Below, in pieces: positions 52,653 through 61,859 of a stretch of 64,000 bases of DNA. The stretch is from the NCBI RefSeq assembly GCF_001652915.1, contig NZ_BBQI01000094.1, positions 1 to 64,000 of the forward strand, in the 5' to 3' direction. The position numbers and the translations under genes are program-made. Below the pieces are notes generated by a model. It had not been told where the DNA came from, did no database searches, and worked only from the letters and a program-made list of their open reading frames with translations. This DNA comes from Cupriavidus sp. D384 (GTDB lineage Bacteria > Pseudomonadota > Gammaproteobacteria > Burkholderiales > Burkholderiaceae). Within the stretch, counting starts at the first letter, position 1. Every line of letters starts with the position of its first letter.

Positions 52653-54209
52653 TCAGGCAGCCTTGGCCGGCGTGGCCGACAACCCGAAGTCCTCGGGGAA
52701 TTCGTTGAGCGCGGACAGCACCGGGTACGGCGTCATGCCGCCCATCGCACACAGCGAACCCGCGAGCATCGTGTCGCAGAGGTCGCGCACCAGCGCCACA
52801 TGCTTCACGGGCTGGTCGCCGGCGATGATGCGGTCGATGACCTCCACGCCGCGCGTCGAGCCGATCCGGCATGGCGTGCACTTGCCGCACGACTCGATGG
52901 CGCAGAACTCCATCGCGTAGCGGGCCATCTTTGCCATGTCCACCGTCTCGTCGAACACGACGATACCGCCGTGGCCCACCACCGCGCCAAACGCGGCATA
53001 AGCCTCGTAGTCAAGCGGCGTATCGAAGCGCGACTCGGGCAGGTAGGCGCCGAGCGGCCCACCCACCTGCACTGCGCGGATGGTGCGGCCGCTGCGCGTG
53101 CCACCGCCGAAATCGAACATCAGCTCGCGCAGCGTCACGCCGAACGCCTTTTCCACCAGGCCGCCCTGCTTGATATTGCCCGCCAGCTGGAACGGCAGCG
53201 TGCCGCGCGAGCGGCCCATGCCGAAGTCCTGGTAGAACTTGGCGCCCCGCGCCAGGATCACCGGCACCGTTGCCAGCGAGATCACGTTGTTGATGACGGT
53301 AGGCTGGCCGAACAGGCCCTTCAGCGCCGGCAGCGGCGGCTTGGCGCGCACCACGCCGCGCTTGCCCTCCAGGCTTTCCAGCAGCGCGGTTTCCTCGCCG
53401 CACACGTAGGCGCCCGCGCCCTTGCGCACTTCCAGCGTGAAGCGCTTGCCGCTGCCCCGGATGTTGTCGCCCAGCCAGCCTGCCTGCGTGGCGATGGCGA
53501 TGGCGGCCTCGGTGGCGGCAATCGCATGCGGGTATTCGGAGCGCGTGTAGATGTAGCCGGACTCCGCGCCCACGGCCAGCCCGGCAATCGTCATGCCCTC
53601 GATCAGCATGAACGGGTCGTCTTCCATGACCATGCGGTCCGAGAACGTGCCCGAGTCGCCTTCGTCGGCGTTGCAGACGATGTACTTGACCGGCGATTGC
53701 GCGGCCAGCACCGTCTTCCACTTGATACCGGTGGGAAACGCCGCGCCGCCCCGGCCACGCAGGCCGGAGTCGAGCACTTCCTGCACGATCTGCTCCGGCG
53801 CCATCGCCAGTGCACGCGTCAGCCCGGCAAAGCCTTCGTGGGCGATGTAGTCCTCGAGCGACAGCGGATCGGTGATGCCCACGCGGGCAAACGTCAGGCG
53901 CTCCTGCTGCTTCAGGAACGGGATCTCGTCGGTCAGGCCGTGCGCCAGCGCATGCTCGCGGCCCGTCAGGAAGCCGGCGTCGAACAACGCGGCGACGTCG
54001 TCTTCGGTCACCGGGCCATAGGCCACGCGGCCCGCATCGGTCTGAACCTCGACCAGCGGCTCCAGCCAGAACATGCCGCGCGAGCCGTTGCGCACGATGC
54101 GCACATCGGCGCCGCGCCGTGCGGCTTCGGCGGCGATGGCCTGCGCCACCTCGTCGGCACCGAGCGCCAGCGCGGTGGAATCGCGCGGAACGAAGATGGT
54201 GGTGGTCAT
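52653..54209 (-). CDS. fdsB: NAD-dependent formate dehydrogenase beta (flavin) subunit FdsB
   Basis: The 518-residue subunit resembles NuoF. It has an N-terminal thioredoxin-like part (about 1-110), an NADH/FMN site (GLRGRGGAAFPTG and GAGAYVCGEETALLESLEG) and a 4Fe-4S site (CAIESCGKCTPCRIGS). It passes electrons from FdsA to NAD. Its start overlaps the fdsG stop by ATGA; a 71-bp gap separates it from fdsA. Confidence 0.95.
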   Translation of the reverse strand: MTTTIFVPRDSTALALGADEVAQAIAAEAARRGADVRIVRNGSRGMFWLEPLVEVQTDAGRVAYGPVTEDDVAALFDAGFLTGREHALAHGLTDEIPFLKQQERLTFARVGITDPLSLEDYIAHEGFAGLTRALAMAPEQIVQEVLDSGLRGRGGAAFPTGIKWKTVLAAQSPVKYIVCNADEGDSGTFSDRMVMEDDPFMLIEGMTIAGLAVGAESGYIYTRSEYPHAIAATEAAIAIATQAGWLGDNIRGSGKRFTLEVRKGAGAYVCGEETALLESLEGKRGVVRAKPPLPALKGLFGQPTVINNVISLATVPVILARGAKFYQDFGMGRSRGTLPFQLAGNIKQGGLVEKAFGVTLRELMFDFGGGTRSGRTIRAVQVGGPLGAYLPESRFDTPLDYEAYAAFGAVVGHGGIVVFDETVDMAKMARYAMEFCAIESCGKCTPCRIGSTRGVEVIDRIIAGDQPVKHVALVRDLCDTMLAGSLCAMGGMTPYPVLSALNEFPEDFGLSATPAKAA

Positions 54210-54724
54210 GCGCGGGCCTCCTCGTCTTCACGCACGGCATCGACGAGCTTGTCGAAGCGCCGGGCATCGACGCGTCCGTGGACGCGGTCGCCAATCATCA
54301 TCGATGGGCCGGTGGCACACTGCCCCAGGCAATAGACCGGCTCCAGCGTGTACTGGCCATCGGCCGTGGTCTCGTGGAAATCGCAGCCGAGCTTGCGGCA
54401 TGCGTGTTCGGCCAGCGCGTCGGCACCCACCGACTGGCAGGCTTCGGCCCGGCACACCTGCACGACATGGCGCCCGGCCGGCTGCTGCCGGAAATGGTGG
54501 TAAAACGTGATCACGCCATGCACTTCTGCACGCGACAGGTTCAGGGCCTTGGCGATGACCGGCACGGCATCGGCCGGGATATAGCCCTGGGTGTCCTGGA
54601 TCTCGTGCAGGATCGGCAGCAACGCGCCAGGCATGTCACGTCTGGCCGCGACGATGCGCGCGATGTCGGCTGAATCCGCCCGGCCATTGCCGGTTGGCGC
54701 CGTGGGGATGGCGGTGTCTGGCAT
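54206..54724 (-). CDS. fdsG: NAD-dependent formate dehydrogenase gamma subunit FdsG
   Basis: The 172-residue subunit resembles NuoE and binds a 2Fe-2S cluster through VCRAEACQSVGA and YCLGQCATGPSM. It is the first gene of fdsGBACD. GGAG lies before the ATG. The promoter must lie within the 136 bp shared with the divergent fdsR-like gene. Confidence 0.94.
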   Translation of the reverse strand: MPDTAIPTAPTGNGRADSADIARIVAARRDMPGALLPILHEIQDTQGYIPADAVPVIAKALNLSRAEVHGVITFYHHFRQQPAGRHVVQVCRAEACQSVGADALAEHACRKLGCDFHETTADGQYTLEPVYCLGQCATGPSMMIGDRVHGRVDARRFDKLVDAVREDEEARA

Positions 54725-54748
54725 GCTGTCTCCATTCTGTTCTGTCGG

Positions 54749-54781
54749 TCCCGAAATCGGCTTTTTTATTCATATTCGGGA
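54749..54781. promoter_or_regulatory. Inverted repeat in the fdsG leader
   Basis: TCCCGAA (54749-54755) is repeated inverted as TTCGGGA (54775-54781), 25-57 bp upstream of fdsG. It may be an FdsR site or part of a leader structure. Confidence 0.4.
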
Positions 54782-54842
54782 ACATCACAACGGGCTTTTC
54801 GGCCTCTTTGTGCGACTATAGGACCGTGTTTTGCACCGATCA

Positions 54843-54862
54843 ATATGCTATTTTCCGCATAT
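54843..54862. promoter_or_regulatory. Inverted repeat at the fdsR start
   Basis: ATATGC-N8-GCATAT forms a perfect 6-bp dyad that overlaps the first bases of the fdsR-like coding sequence. Binding here would block fdsR expression, so it is a candidate autoregulatory operator. Confidence 0.45.
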
Positions 54863-55952
54863 GCTACGCATTTCGATCCTTCCGCACCTTCAGATCCGCG
54901 ACGACACCACCCCGGGACCCGCGCCAGCACTGGATGTATCGCGCCTGGTGGCCCTTCTGGGGCTGATCGAATCCACCGGAAACATCGCCCAGTCGGCCGA
55001 GGCCATGGCGTTGTCATATCGCTACGCCTGGGGCATCCTGCGCGACGCCGAGACACTTTTCGGGGGCGCGCTGATCGCCAAGACGCGTGGCCGGGGATCC
55101 ACACTGACGCCGCTGGCGCAACAGCTGGTGTGGGCCAGCAAGCGCATTGCCGCGCGCCTGTCGCCCACGCTCGACAGCCTGGCTTCCGAACTGGAGATCG
55201 AACTCAAGAAGCTGATGGCGGCCAGCGATCCGGCCGTTCGCATCCACGCCAGTCACGGCTTTGCCGTGGCGGCGCTGCGCGACTTCCTGGACGAGCAGAA
55301 GGTGCGCCACGACCTCAAGTACTGCGGCAGCCTGGAGGCCGCCGCGGCGCTGTCCGAAGGCGCCTGTGACGTGGCGGGCTTCCACGTGCCCATCGGCGAG
55401 TTCGAGGAAGAGACGCTGCGCGGCTTCTCGCGGTGGCTGCACCCCGAAAAGCATTGCCTGATCCACCTGGCAACGCGCCAGCAGGGGCTGTTCGTCCGGC
55501 CAGGCAACCCGCTGAACATCCGCTCGCTGGAAGACCTGACACGCACCGATGTGCGCTTCGTGAATCGCCAGCTGGGCTCCGGCACGCGCCTGCTGCTGGA
55601 CCTGATGCTGGCGCGGCGAGGCATCGACAGCAACCTCATCGAAGGCTTCAGCAACGGCGAATTCACGCACGCGGCAGTGGCCGCCTATATCGGCAGCGGC
55701 ATGGCAGACGTGGGTTTCGGCGTCGAAACGGCTGCCCGGCGCTTCAACCTGGAATTCGTGCCCGTGCTCAAGGAACGCTACTTCTTCGCGCTGGAATCGG
55801 AAGCCCTGCACAGCCCCGCCCTGCAAGGCGCGGTATCCGCGATGAAGAGCGGCAGCTTCCGCGAACGCGTCAACGCGCTGCCCGGTTACGACGGCGAACT
55901 GACCGGCACGGTACAGACATTCGCCGAGGCGTTCCCGGGGGTGGTTTTGTAG
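54861..55952 (+). CDS. fdsR: FdsR-like regulator: HTH plus periplasmic-binding-protein-like domain
   Basis: The 363-residue regulator has an N-terminal ModE/LysR-like winged HTH (ALLGLIESTGNIAQSAEAMALSYRYAWGILRDAE) and a C-terminal PBP-like domain (about 125-345) with RIHASHGFAVAAL, RFVNRQLGSGTRLLLD and the periplasmic-binding fold. It is divergent from fdsG, the place of fdsR in Cupriavidus. Regulation by formate is likely but inferred. The start at 54861 is preferred to the upstream ATG at 54831; the ribosome site is weak. Confidence 0.85.
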   Translation: MLRISILPHLQIRDDTTPGPAPALDVSRLVALLGLIESTGNIAQSAEAMALSYRYAWGILRDAETLFGGALIAKTRGRGSTLTPLAQQLVWASKRIAARLSPTLDSLASELEIELKKLMAASDPAVRIHASHGFAVAALRDFLDEQKVRHDLKYCGSLEAAAALSEGACDVAGFHVPIGEFEEETLRGFSRWLHPEKHCLIHLATRQQGLFVRPGNPLNIRSLEDLTRTDVRFVNRQLGSGTRLLLDLMLARRGIDSNLIEGFSNGEFTHAAVAAYIGSGMADVGFGVETAARRFNLEFVPVLKERYFFALESEALHSPALQGAVSAMKSGSFRERVNALPGYDGELTGTVQTFAEAFPGVVL

Positions 55953-55984
55953 GCGGTCGCGTTTCGAGGCAGGCAGACGCCAGC

Positions 55985-56012
55985 AAAAAAGGGCCCCGCA
56001 TGCGGGGCCCTT
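55985..56012 (-). terminator. Terminator between convergent fdsR and metallopeptidase genes
   Basis: GGGCCCCGCATGCGGGGCCC is a perfect 20-bp palindrome (55991-56010). On the minus strand the stem is followed by six T residues (complement of 55985-55990), giving a strong terminator for the metallopeptidase gene; for fdsR it is weaker. Confidence 0.8.
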
Positions 56013-56037
56013 ATGCATGGAGCGGTTCAGCCCCAGA

Positions 56038-57753
56038 TCAATACACCACCACCGACAGCGCCACGCCGGGCGGTACGCGCACCTTGTCGCTGTACACGCC
56101 GTCGCTGGCGCCGCGCGGTGCGATGTAGCTGCCGTAGGCCTGCAGCATCGACGGCACGGTGGCCGGCAGCTTGCGCAGCGTGGTGTACGTGGCGCCGGAC
56201 GGGTCGATGGCCGGCAGCGTGTAAGTGCCATCGGTCCACTGCGGGTAGCCGAAGCCGTGCGGCGTGCGGGCCAAAGGCATGTTGCTGTTCGTGGTGGCAC
56301 GCCAGTTCACCAGGGCCTGGTCGAAGGTCAGGCCCGCGCCGGCGTCCTGGATCGCGGCGCTGAGCACGGCCTTGGAACCCACCATCTGGCGGCTCAGCAG
56401 GTCGCGCAAGAAGCCGACACCGAGCTGGCGGTTCAGGAAGCCGCCGAAGCTGCCGGACACCGCGTAGCTCTCGCACGACACGCCGAAGCCCGTGAACGCG
56501 GTCAGGTTGCAGTTGTAGTCGCTGTAGCGGTAGTAGTCCGGCAGGCGGACATCGCGGATCGGGTTGTAGTTCGAGACGATGGCGCCGCTCAGGAAGTCTT
56601 CCATCTGCATCGCGGTCATTTCCTCGAGCCACGTGTCGTAGGCGTACTCGGCCCCCATGCGCACCTGGCGGCGATAGAAGTTCTGCATGTGCGTGCCTTC
56701 GTGCGCCATCGTGGTCTTTACCGAGCGCAGGCCGTCAGGGCCGCCCAGCGACAGGGTTTCGCTGTCCAGGTACAGCGAAATCGATTCGTTGCTGTTCGCT
56801 TCCTTGGACTTCAGGAAGTTGTGCAGGCCCCAGAAGTAGCCCACGGTGCCGTAGGGCTTGCCGTCGCGATTGAAGTTGAGGACGACGATATCCACCGGCA
56901 CGCCGGCCGGCAGCATCGATGTGCCGAACGAATTGGCGCCCCAGACCGCGCCGCCCACGTTGAGCAGCCGATCGTAGATCATGCCACTGCCGGCAAAGGC
57001 CGTGATCAGCTCGGTAACTGTCGCATCCAGCACATTCGAGGCTTCGGCGGTCTCCACCCAGACGTTGACGACGGTACCGTCGCTGGCGGTCATCTGCTTG
57101 CGCAGCGTGGCCGAACGCTGGGTGCCGTCCGTGTGATACCAGTTGCGGGTGGCGGTTTCGGCCAGGCCCGCGGTGCCGATCGACACGGCCAGCGGCGCCG
57201 GCACGCCCAGCGTGCTGAGCATCGGGTCGGCCGATGTGCGCGTGGCATCGACCCAGCCCTTGCGGTTGTATTCGCCGATGGCGCGCTGCGTGGTTTCGTC
57301 GGTGGAAGCCTGGCTCAGCGCCTGCGGCGCAATCATTTCCGCCGCAATCTGCGACGACAGCCCGCTCGGCATCGCCACTGCGGCGTCGCCCTGATTGGAC
57401 AGTTGCAGCCAGATCGATTTGCCGGCCACGCCCGAGATGGCGTACTGCACGTCGACCGCCGCGGCGTTGGGGTTCTGGTAGCCCCAGATTCCGGCATCGG
57501 TGCCCGCGTAACTGTTGCCGGTGGCGGCGCCACAGGCGCTGCACGACTGCGACAGGCCATCGACCTGAATGGGCTGTGGGGCGGTGGACGTCGTGGCGGC
57601 CTGCGCCGATGCGGCGCTGTCGCCGCCATCACCGCCCCCGCCGCCGCACGCGGCCAGGGACAAGGCGGCCAAGGGCGCGGCCAGGGCCGCAAGACCGGTC
57701 AGACCGGTGGGAAAACGATGCCGCGTGCCGGCACGCGAGGTCATGCGACGCAT
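56038..57753 (-). CDS. M30-like zinc metallopeptidase lipoprotein
   Basis: The 571-residue protein has a lipoprotein signal with LAAC at about residues 33-36, then a glycine/serine/alanine-rich linker. The zinc site HEGTH occupies residues 351-355 within TTMAHEGTHMQNF, and the downstream glutamates in TWLEEMTAMQMED could be the third ligand. The overall pattern fits the hyicolysin-like M30 family. GGAG precedes the ATG. Its substrate is unknown; surface or periplasmic protein processing is likely. It converges on fdsR. Confidence 0.85.
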   Translation of the reverse strand: MRRMTSRAGTRHRFPTGLTGLAALAAPLAALSLAACGGGGGDGGDSAASAQAATTSTAPQPIQVDGLSQSCSACGAATGNSYAGTDAGIWGYQNPNAAAVDVQYAISGVAGKSIWLQLSNQGDAAVAMPSGLSSQIAAEMIAPQALSQASTDETTQRAIGEYNRKGWVDATRTSADPMLSTLGVPAPLAVSIGTAGLAETATRNWYHTDGTQRSATLRKQMTASDGTVVNVWVETAEASNVLDATVTELITAFAGSGMIYDRLLNVGGAVWGANSFGTSMLPAGVPVDIVVLNFNRDGKPYGTVGYFWGLHNFLKSKEANSNESISLYLDSETLSLGGPDGLRSVKTTMAHEGTHMQNFYRRQVRMGAEYAYDTWLEEMTAMQMEDFLSGAIVSNYNPIRDVRLPDYYRYSDYNCNLTAFTGFGVSCESYAVSGSFGGFLNRQLGVGFLRDLLSRQMVGSKAVLSAAIQDAGAGLTFDQALVNWRATTNSNMPLARTPHGFGYPQWTDGTYTLPAIDPSGATYTTLRKLPATVPSMLQAYGSYIAPRGASDGVYSDKVRVPPGVALSVVVY

Positions 57754-57945
57754 GGGTGACTCCGAAGATAAGCGGTCTCCGGGGTCGGGCGCGCAACGCG
57801 CCCGATCGGAGTGGTCACCCAATAACGACACGGAAAGCACCAGATTTAGCGCCGTTACATCGCTTTTCGGCGATGGTTTGCGCCAACGGCTGTTTCAATC
57901 TGTGGTGATACGCACGCAAGCCAGCCGCGCGCGCCAGCGCCTTCC

Positions 57946-58896
57946 TTAATAGATTTCCGGAATGACCATGTTGTCCGGCACGGGCTGGCGGACATAGTCG
58001 GCATGCCGTTCGCGCTCAGGCAGCACGATGGACGTCTGCTGCGGCTCGACATACGGCATCTGTTGGAGCAGATGGTGGATGCAGTTCAGCCGGGCGCGCT
58101 TCTTGTCCACGGCCTGCACCACCCACCAGGGCGCCTCGGTGATATGCGTGCGCTCCAGCATGATCTCCTTGGCGCGCGTGTAGTCTTCCCAGCGGCGGCG
58201 CGACTCCAGGTCCATCGGGCTCAGCTTCCACTGCTTGAGCGGGTCGTGGATACGGCTCAGGAAGCGCATGTGCTGCTCTTCGTCGGTGATCGAAAACCAG
58301 TACTTGATCACCTGGATGCCCGAGCGCACCAGCATCCGCTCGAACTCCGGCACGGAACGGAAGAACTCCTCGTACTGCTCGTCGGTGCAGAACCCCATCA
58401 CATGTTCCACGCCGGCGCGGTTGTACCAGCTGCGGTCGAACAGCACCATTTCGCCGGCGGCAGGCAGATGCGACACATAGCGCTGGAAATACCACTGGGT
58501 GCGCTCGCGGTCGTTCGGCGCGGGCAGCGCGGCCACGCGGCAGACGCGCGGATTCAGCCGTTGCGTGATGCGCTTGATGACACCGCCCTTGCCGGCCGCG
58601 TCGCGCCCCTCGAACAGGATCACCACCTTGTGGCCCGTGGCCACCACCCAGCTCTGGAGCTTCACCAGTTCGCCCTGCAGGCGGAACAGTTCGCGGAAAT
58701 ACAGATGACGCTCGGCGCGCTCGGCTTCGTCGCCATTCAGGTTGCTGTTGTCGCCGGGGCCGCCCGCTTCGCCGGCCAGCACCCGCTGCACCAGCAGCGG
58801 ATCGCGGTCTTCCAGCTCCAGTTCGAGCTCTTCGTCGTAGTAGTCCGCCACCTCGCGGTGAATGCGCCGGATCAGGGCTTCGTCGTTGTAGTCCAT
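57946..58896 (-). CDS. ppk2: Polyphosphate kinase 2 (PPK2 family)
   Basis: The 316-residue enzyme has the PPK2 motifs FEGRDAAGKGG (Walker A), DRSWYNRAGVEHVMGF and the lid region. PPK2 enzymes phosphorylate nucleotides with polyphosphate or make polyphosphate. The single-domain length with an acidic N-terminal tail of about 70 residues fits class I, nucleoside-diphosphate-using enzymes. The 192-bp gap to the metallopeptidase start holds no obvious gene. Confidence 0.93.
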   Translation of the reverse strand: MDYNDEALIRRIHREVADYYDEELELELEDRDPLLVQRVLAGEAGGPGDNSNLNGDEAERAERHLYFRELFRLQGELVKLQSWVVATGHKVVILFEGRDAAGKGGVIKRITQRLNPRVCRVAALPAPNDRERTQWYFQRYVSHLPAAGEMVLFDRSWYNRAGVEHVMGFCTDEQYEEFFRSVPEFERMLVRSGIQVIKYWFSITDEEQHMRFLSRIHDPLKQWKLSPMDLESRRRWEDYTRAKEIMLERTHITEAPWWVVQAVDKKRARLNCIHHLLQQMPYVEPQQTSIVLPERERHADYVRQPVPDNMVIPEIY

Positions 58897-58996
58897 GGCT
58901 TTCCTCCATTGCGCGCGCCGACCGGCGTGCGCCTTGGTGCACTATCGTACGCCCGCCTTATGACAATTCCATGAATTGTCATAGAGGCATCATGCA

Positions 58997-60052
58997 TCAC
59001 ATCATGCCGTTTTCCTGCTTGCGGAATGCCCAGCGCCCGGCCAGCACCGTGAAGGTGGCTACCAGCACCACCAGCACCCAGAAACCGTGCGGATGCTCGG
59101 CCAGCGGTATCCCGCCCACGTTCATGCCGAAGAAGCCGGCCACGATGTTGATCGGCAGCGCCAGCACCGTGACCAGCGTCAGGGTGAACAGCGTGCGGTT
59201 GGTCTGTTCGTTGAGCTTGGCGGCAATCTCTTCCTGCAGCAGCTTGATGCGTTCCACCAGCGCGGCCAGGTCGTTGAGCACCAGCGAGAATTCTTCAGTC
59301 GATTCGCGCAATTCCTGCAAATCGGTTTCCAGCAGCCATGCGGGCGGCCGGTTCAGCAGCCGGAACAGCGCGCCTGGCTCGGGGGCCAGCAGACGCTGCA
59401 GGCGCACCAGGCCCCGCCGCATGGCGCCCAGGTCGGCCCGGTTCGACTGCAATCGCTGCGACAGCAGCTGATCCTCGATCTGGTCCACGCTGACGCCGGT
59501 TTCGCGCACGATCTGTACCAGCACGTCGGCCTGGTCCTGCAGCAGGTGAACCACCAGGTTCAACGGCGACCGGAACATCTCGCCGCGCCGCACCGCGGCC
59601 CGCAGGCGATCCACCGACCGCAGCGGACGGGCACGCGCAGTCACCACCAGCCGATGGTCGGCATGCGCCCATAGCGTGGAAATATCGGTCGAGGCGACGC
59701 CGAAGTTGTAGATCACGTCGTTGACCACGGCCAGCAGCGCGGCGTCCTGGCGTTCGATGCGTGTCGAATGGGAACCCTGCCGCAGCGCCTCGAAAAAATC
59801 GTCGGGCAAGCCCAGCTGACCGCGCATCCAGCGCTCGCAGGCACTGTGCGACAGATTGAAGTGCAGCCAGACAAACGGGCGCTCGGTCTGCTCCACCGCG
59901 TCGTCAGGGCCCGCCGCCGGATGCTCGCGAAGCCAGCTGGCGGCGGCGCTGGAGTCGATCTCGCGCCCCGGGCGCCCGGGTTCGAACAGGAAACCGCTGA
60001 CCAGACCGACCGGGTCGGAACCATAGCCGGCCTCGACAATGCCCGATTGCAT
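58997..60052 (-). CDS. CorA/ZntB-like metal ion transporter
   Basis: The 351-residue protein has a cytoplasmic N-terminal domain, a long helix (about 200-285) and two C-terminal membrane segments, with the CorA-family GMN motif in AGFFGMNVGGIP at the pore. The residues after GMN (VGG-IP) resemble ZntB more than CorA, so zinc or magnesium are both possible. The ATG at 60052 follows GGAG; the frame is open upstream but overlaps the acoD promoter. It is divergent from acoD. Confidence 0.88.
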   Translation of the reverse strand: MQSGIVEAGYGSDPVGLVSGFLFEPGRPGREIDSSAAASWLREHPAAGPDDAVEQTERPFVWLHFNLSHSACERWMRGQLGLPDDFFEALRQGSHSTRIERQDAALLAVVNDVIYNFGVASTDISTLWAHADHRLVVTARARPLRSVDRLRAAVRRGEMFRSPLNLVVHLLQDQADVLVQIVRETGVSVDQIEDQLLSQRLQSNRADLGAMRRGLVRLQRLLAPEPGALFRLLNRPPAWLLETDLQELRESTEEFSLVLNDLAALVERIKLLQEEIAAKLNEQTNRTLFTLTLVTVLALPINIVAGFFGMNVGGIPLAEHPHGFWVLVVLVATFTVLAGRWAFRKQENGMM

Positions 60053-60146
60053 GCAAACTCCATTCACGTTGCCTCGCGTGACGTTATCACGCCGCCATGA
60101 AGATCGGTGTGGCGCGGCCGCACCGGTTGTACCAGCCCGCAACACC

Positions 60147-60163
60147 TGTCCCATTCTGGAACA
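60147..60163. promoter_or_regulatory. Putative AcoR upstream activating dyad
   Basis: TGTCCCA-TTC-TGGAACA is an imperfect 17-bp dyad (one mismatched pair) about 75 bp upstream of the sigma-54 site of acoD, the right place for an activator of the NtrC type. AcoR is encoded just after acoD. Confidence 0.45.
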
Positions 60164-60228
60164 CCCCGCCGCATCCGGCACTGGCCGGCATGGCCCGCCA
60201 TCCCGCATGGCTGCGTCGCGCCGGGCCC

Positions 60229-60244
60229 CGGCACGGCCCTTGCA
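60229..60244 (+). promoter_or_regulatory. Sigma-54 promoter of acoD
   Basis: CGGCACG at 60229-60235, then four bases, then TTGCA at 60240-60244 matches TGGCACG-N4-TTGCA but for the first base. The invariant GG/GC spacing is correct. Transcription would start near 60256, 59 nt before acoD. Confidence 0.78.
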
Positions 60245-60314
60245 GTCCGTCCCCGCGTGCCGATGGCACGACCAACGAATCCAACAAGCATCCGATCGAC
60301 AAGTGGAGCGAGAC

Positions 60315-61835
60315 ATGAACATGGCCGAAATTGCCCAGCTGGGCGTGCCCTACCCGTTCAAGGAGCAGTACGACAACTACATCGGCGGCGCCTGGGTGCC
60401 GCCGGCCGACGGCCAGTACTTCGAGGCCGTCACGCCGCTCACCGGCAAGCCGTTCACGCGCGTGCCGCGTTCGAACGAAAAGGACGTGGAAGCGGCACTC
60501 GACGCCGCCCACCGCGCCCGCGCGGCGTGGGGACGCACGTCAACCGCCGAGCGCGCGAACCTGCTGAACCGTATCGCCGACCGCATCGAGGCCAACCTTA
60601 CGCTGCTGGCCGTGGCCGAGACCATCGACAACGGCAAGCCCGTGCGCGAGACCTCTGCCGCCGACCTGCCACTGGCCGTCGATCACTTCCGCTACTTCGC
60701 GGGCTGCATCCGCGCCCAGGAAGGAACCATCTCGGAGATCGACCACGACACCATTGCCTATCACTTCCACGAACCGCTCGGCGTGGTGGGTCAGATCATT
60801 CCGTGGAACTTCCCGCTGCTGATGGCCGTTTGGAAGCTGGCCCCGGCGCTGGCGGCCGGCAACTGCGTGGTGCTCAAGCCGGCCGAGCAGACCCCGGCTT
60901 CGATCCTGGTGCTGATGGAACTGCTGCACGACCTGCTGCCTCCGGGCGTGATCAACGTCGTCAACGGCTTTGGCGTGGAAGCGGGCAAGCCGCTGGCGTC
61001 GAGCCCGCGCATCGCCAAGGTGGCCTTCACTGGCGAAACCACCACGGGCCGGCTGATCATGCAGTACGCGTCGCAAAACCTGATCCCGGTGACGCTGGAA
61101 CTGGGCGGCAAGTCGCCGAACATCTTCTTCGAGGATGTGATGGCTGCCGACGACGCCTATTTCGACAAGGCGCTCGAAGGCTTTGCGATGTTTGCGCTGA
61201 ACCAGGGCGAGGTCTGCACCTGCCCGTCGCGCGTGCTGATCCAGGAATCGATCTACAAGGCGTTCATGGAGCGCGCGGTCAAGCGTGTGGAGGCGATCCG
61301 CCAGGGGCACCCGCTGGACAAGTCGACGATGATTGGCGCGCAGGCGTCCGAAGAGCAGTTGCAGAAGATCCTGGCGTATATCGACATCGGCAGGCAGGAA
61401 GGCGCGCGCGTGCTGACCGGCGGCGAGCGCAACGCGCTGGGCGGCGACCTGGCGGGCGGCTTCTACGTCAAGCCGACGATCTTCGAGGGCCATAACAAGA
61501 TGCGCATCTTCCAGGAGGAAATCTTCGGCCCGGTGGTCTCGGTCACCACCTTCAAGGACGAGGAAGAGGCGCTGGCGATTGCCAACGATACGCTCTACGG
61601 GCTGGGTGCCGGGGTGTGGACGCGCGACGGCGCGCGCACGTTCCGCATGGGCCGGGGCATCGAGGCGGGCCGTGTGTGGATCAACTGCTATCACGCCTAT
61701 CCGGCCCATGCCGCGTTCGGCGGCTACAAGCAGTCGGGCGTGGGCCGCGAGAACCATCGCATGATGCTGGACCACTACCAGCAGACCAAGAACCTGCTGG
61801 TCAGCTACAACCCGAATCCGCTCGGATTCTTCTGA
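60315..61835 (+). CDS. acoD: Acetaldehyde dehydrogenase AcoD (NAD-dependent aldehyde dehydrogenase)
   Basis: The 506-residue enzyme is a class aldehyde dehydrogenase with IIPWNFPLLMAVWK, catalytic glutamate in LELGGKSPN and cysteine in NQGEVCTCPSR, plus the NAD site FTGETTTGR. Length and sequence match C. necator AcoD, which oxidises acetaldehyde released in acetoin or ethanol breakdown. A sigma-54 promoter lies upstream and an AcoR-type activator gene follows convergently. Confidence 0.92.
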   Translation: MNMAEIAQLGVPYPFKEQYDNYIGGAWVPPADGQYFEAVTPLTGKPFTRVPRSNEKDVEAALDAAHRARAAWGRTSTAERANLLNRIADRIEANLTLLAVAETIDNGKPVRETSAADLPLAVDHFRYFAGCIRAQEGTISEIDHDTIAYHFHEPLGVVGQIIPWNFPLLMAVWKLAPALAAGNCVVLKPAEQTPASILVLMELLHDLLPPGVINVVNGFGVEAGKPLASSPRIAKVAFTGETTTGRLIMQYASQNLIPVTLELGGKSPNIFFEDVMAADDAYFDKALEGFAMFALNQGEVCTCPSRVLIQESIYKAFMERAVKRVEAIRQGHPLDKSTMIGAQASEEQLQKILAYIDIGRQEGARVLTGGERNALGGDLAGGFYVKPTIFEGHNKMRIFQEEIFGPVVSVTTFKDEEEALAIANDTLYGLGAGVWTRDGARTFRMGRGIEAGRVWINCYHAYPAHAAFGGYKQSGVGRENHRMMLDHYQQTKNLLVSYNPNPLGFF

Positions 61836-61859
61836 GGCAGCGGCCCCGGCAGCGGCGCG

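Noticed and set aside
49462..52920. A 1152-codon plus-strand frame opposite fdsA
   Set aside because: Antisense shadow of fdsA without recognisable domains.
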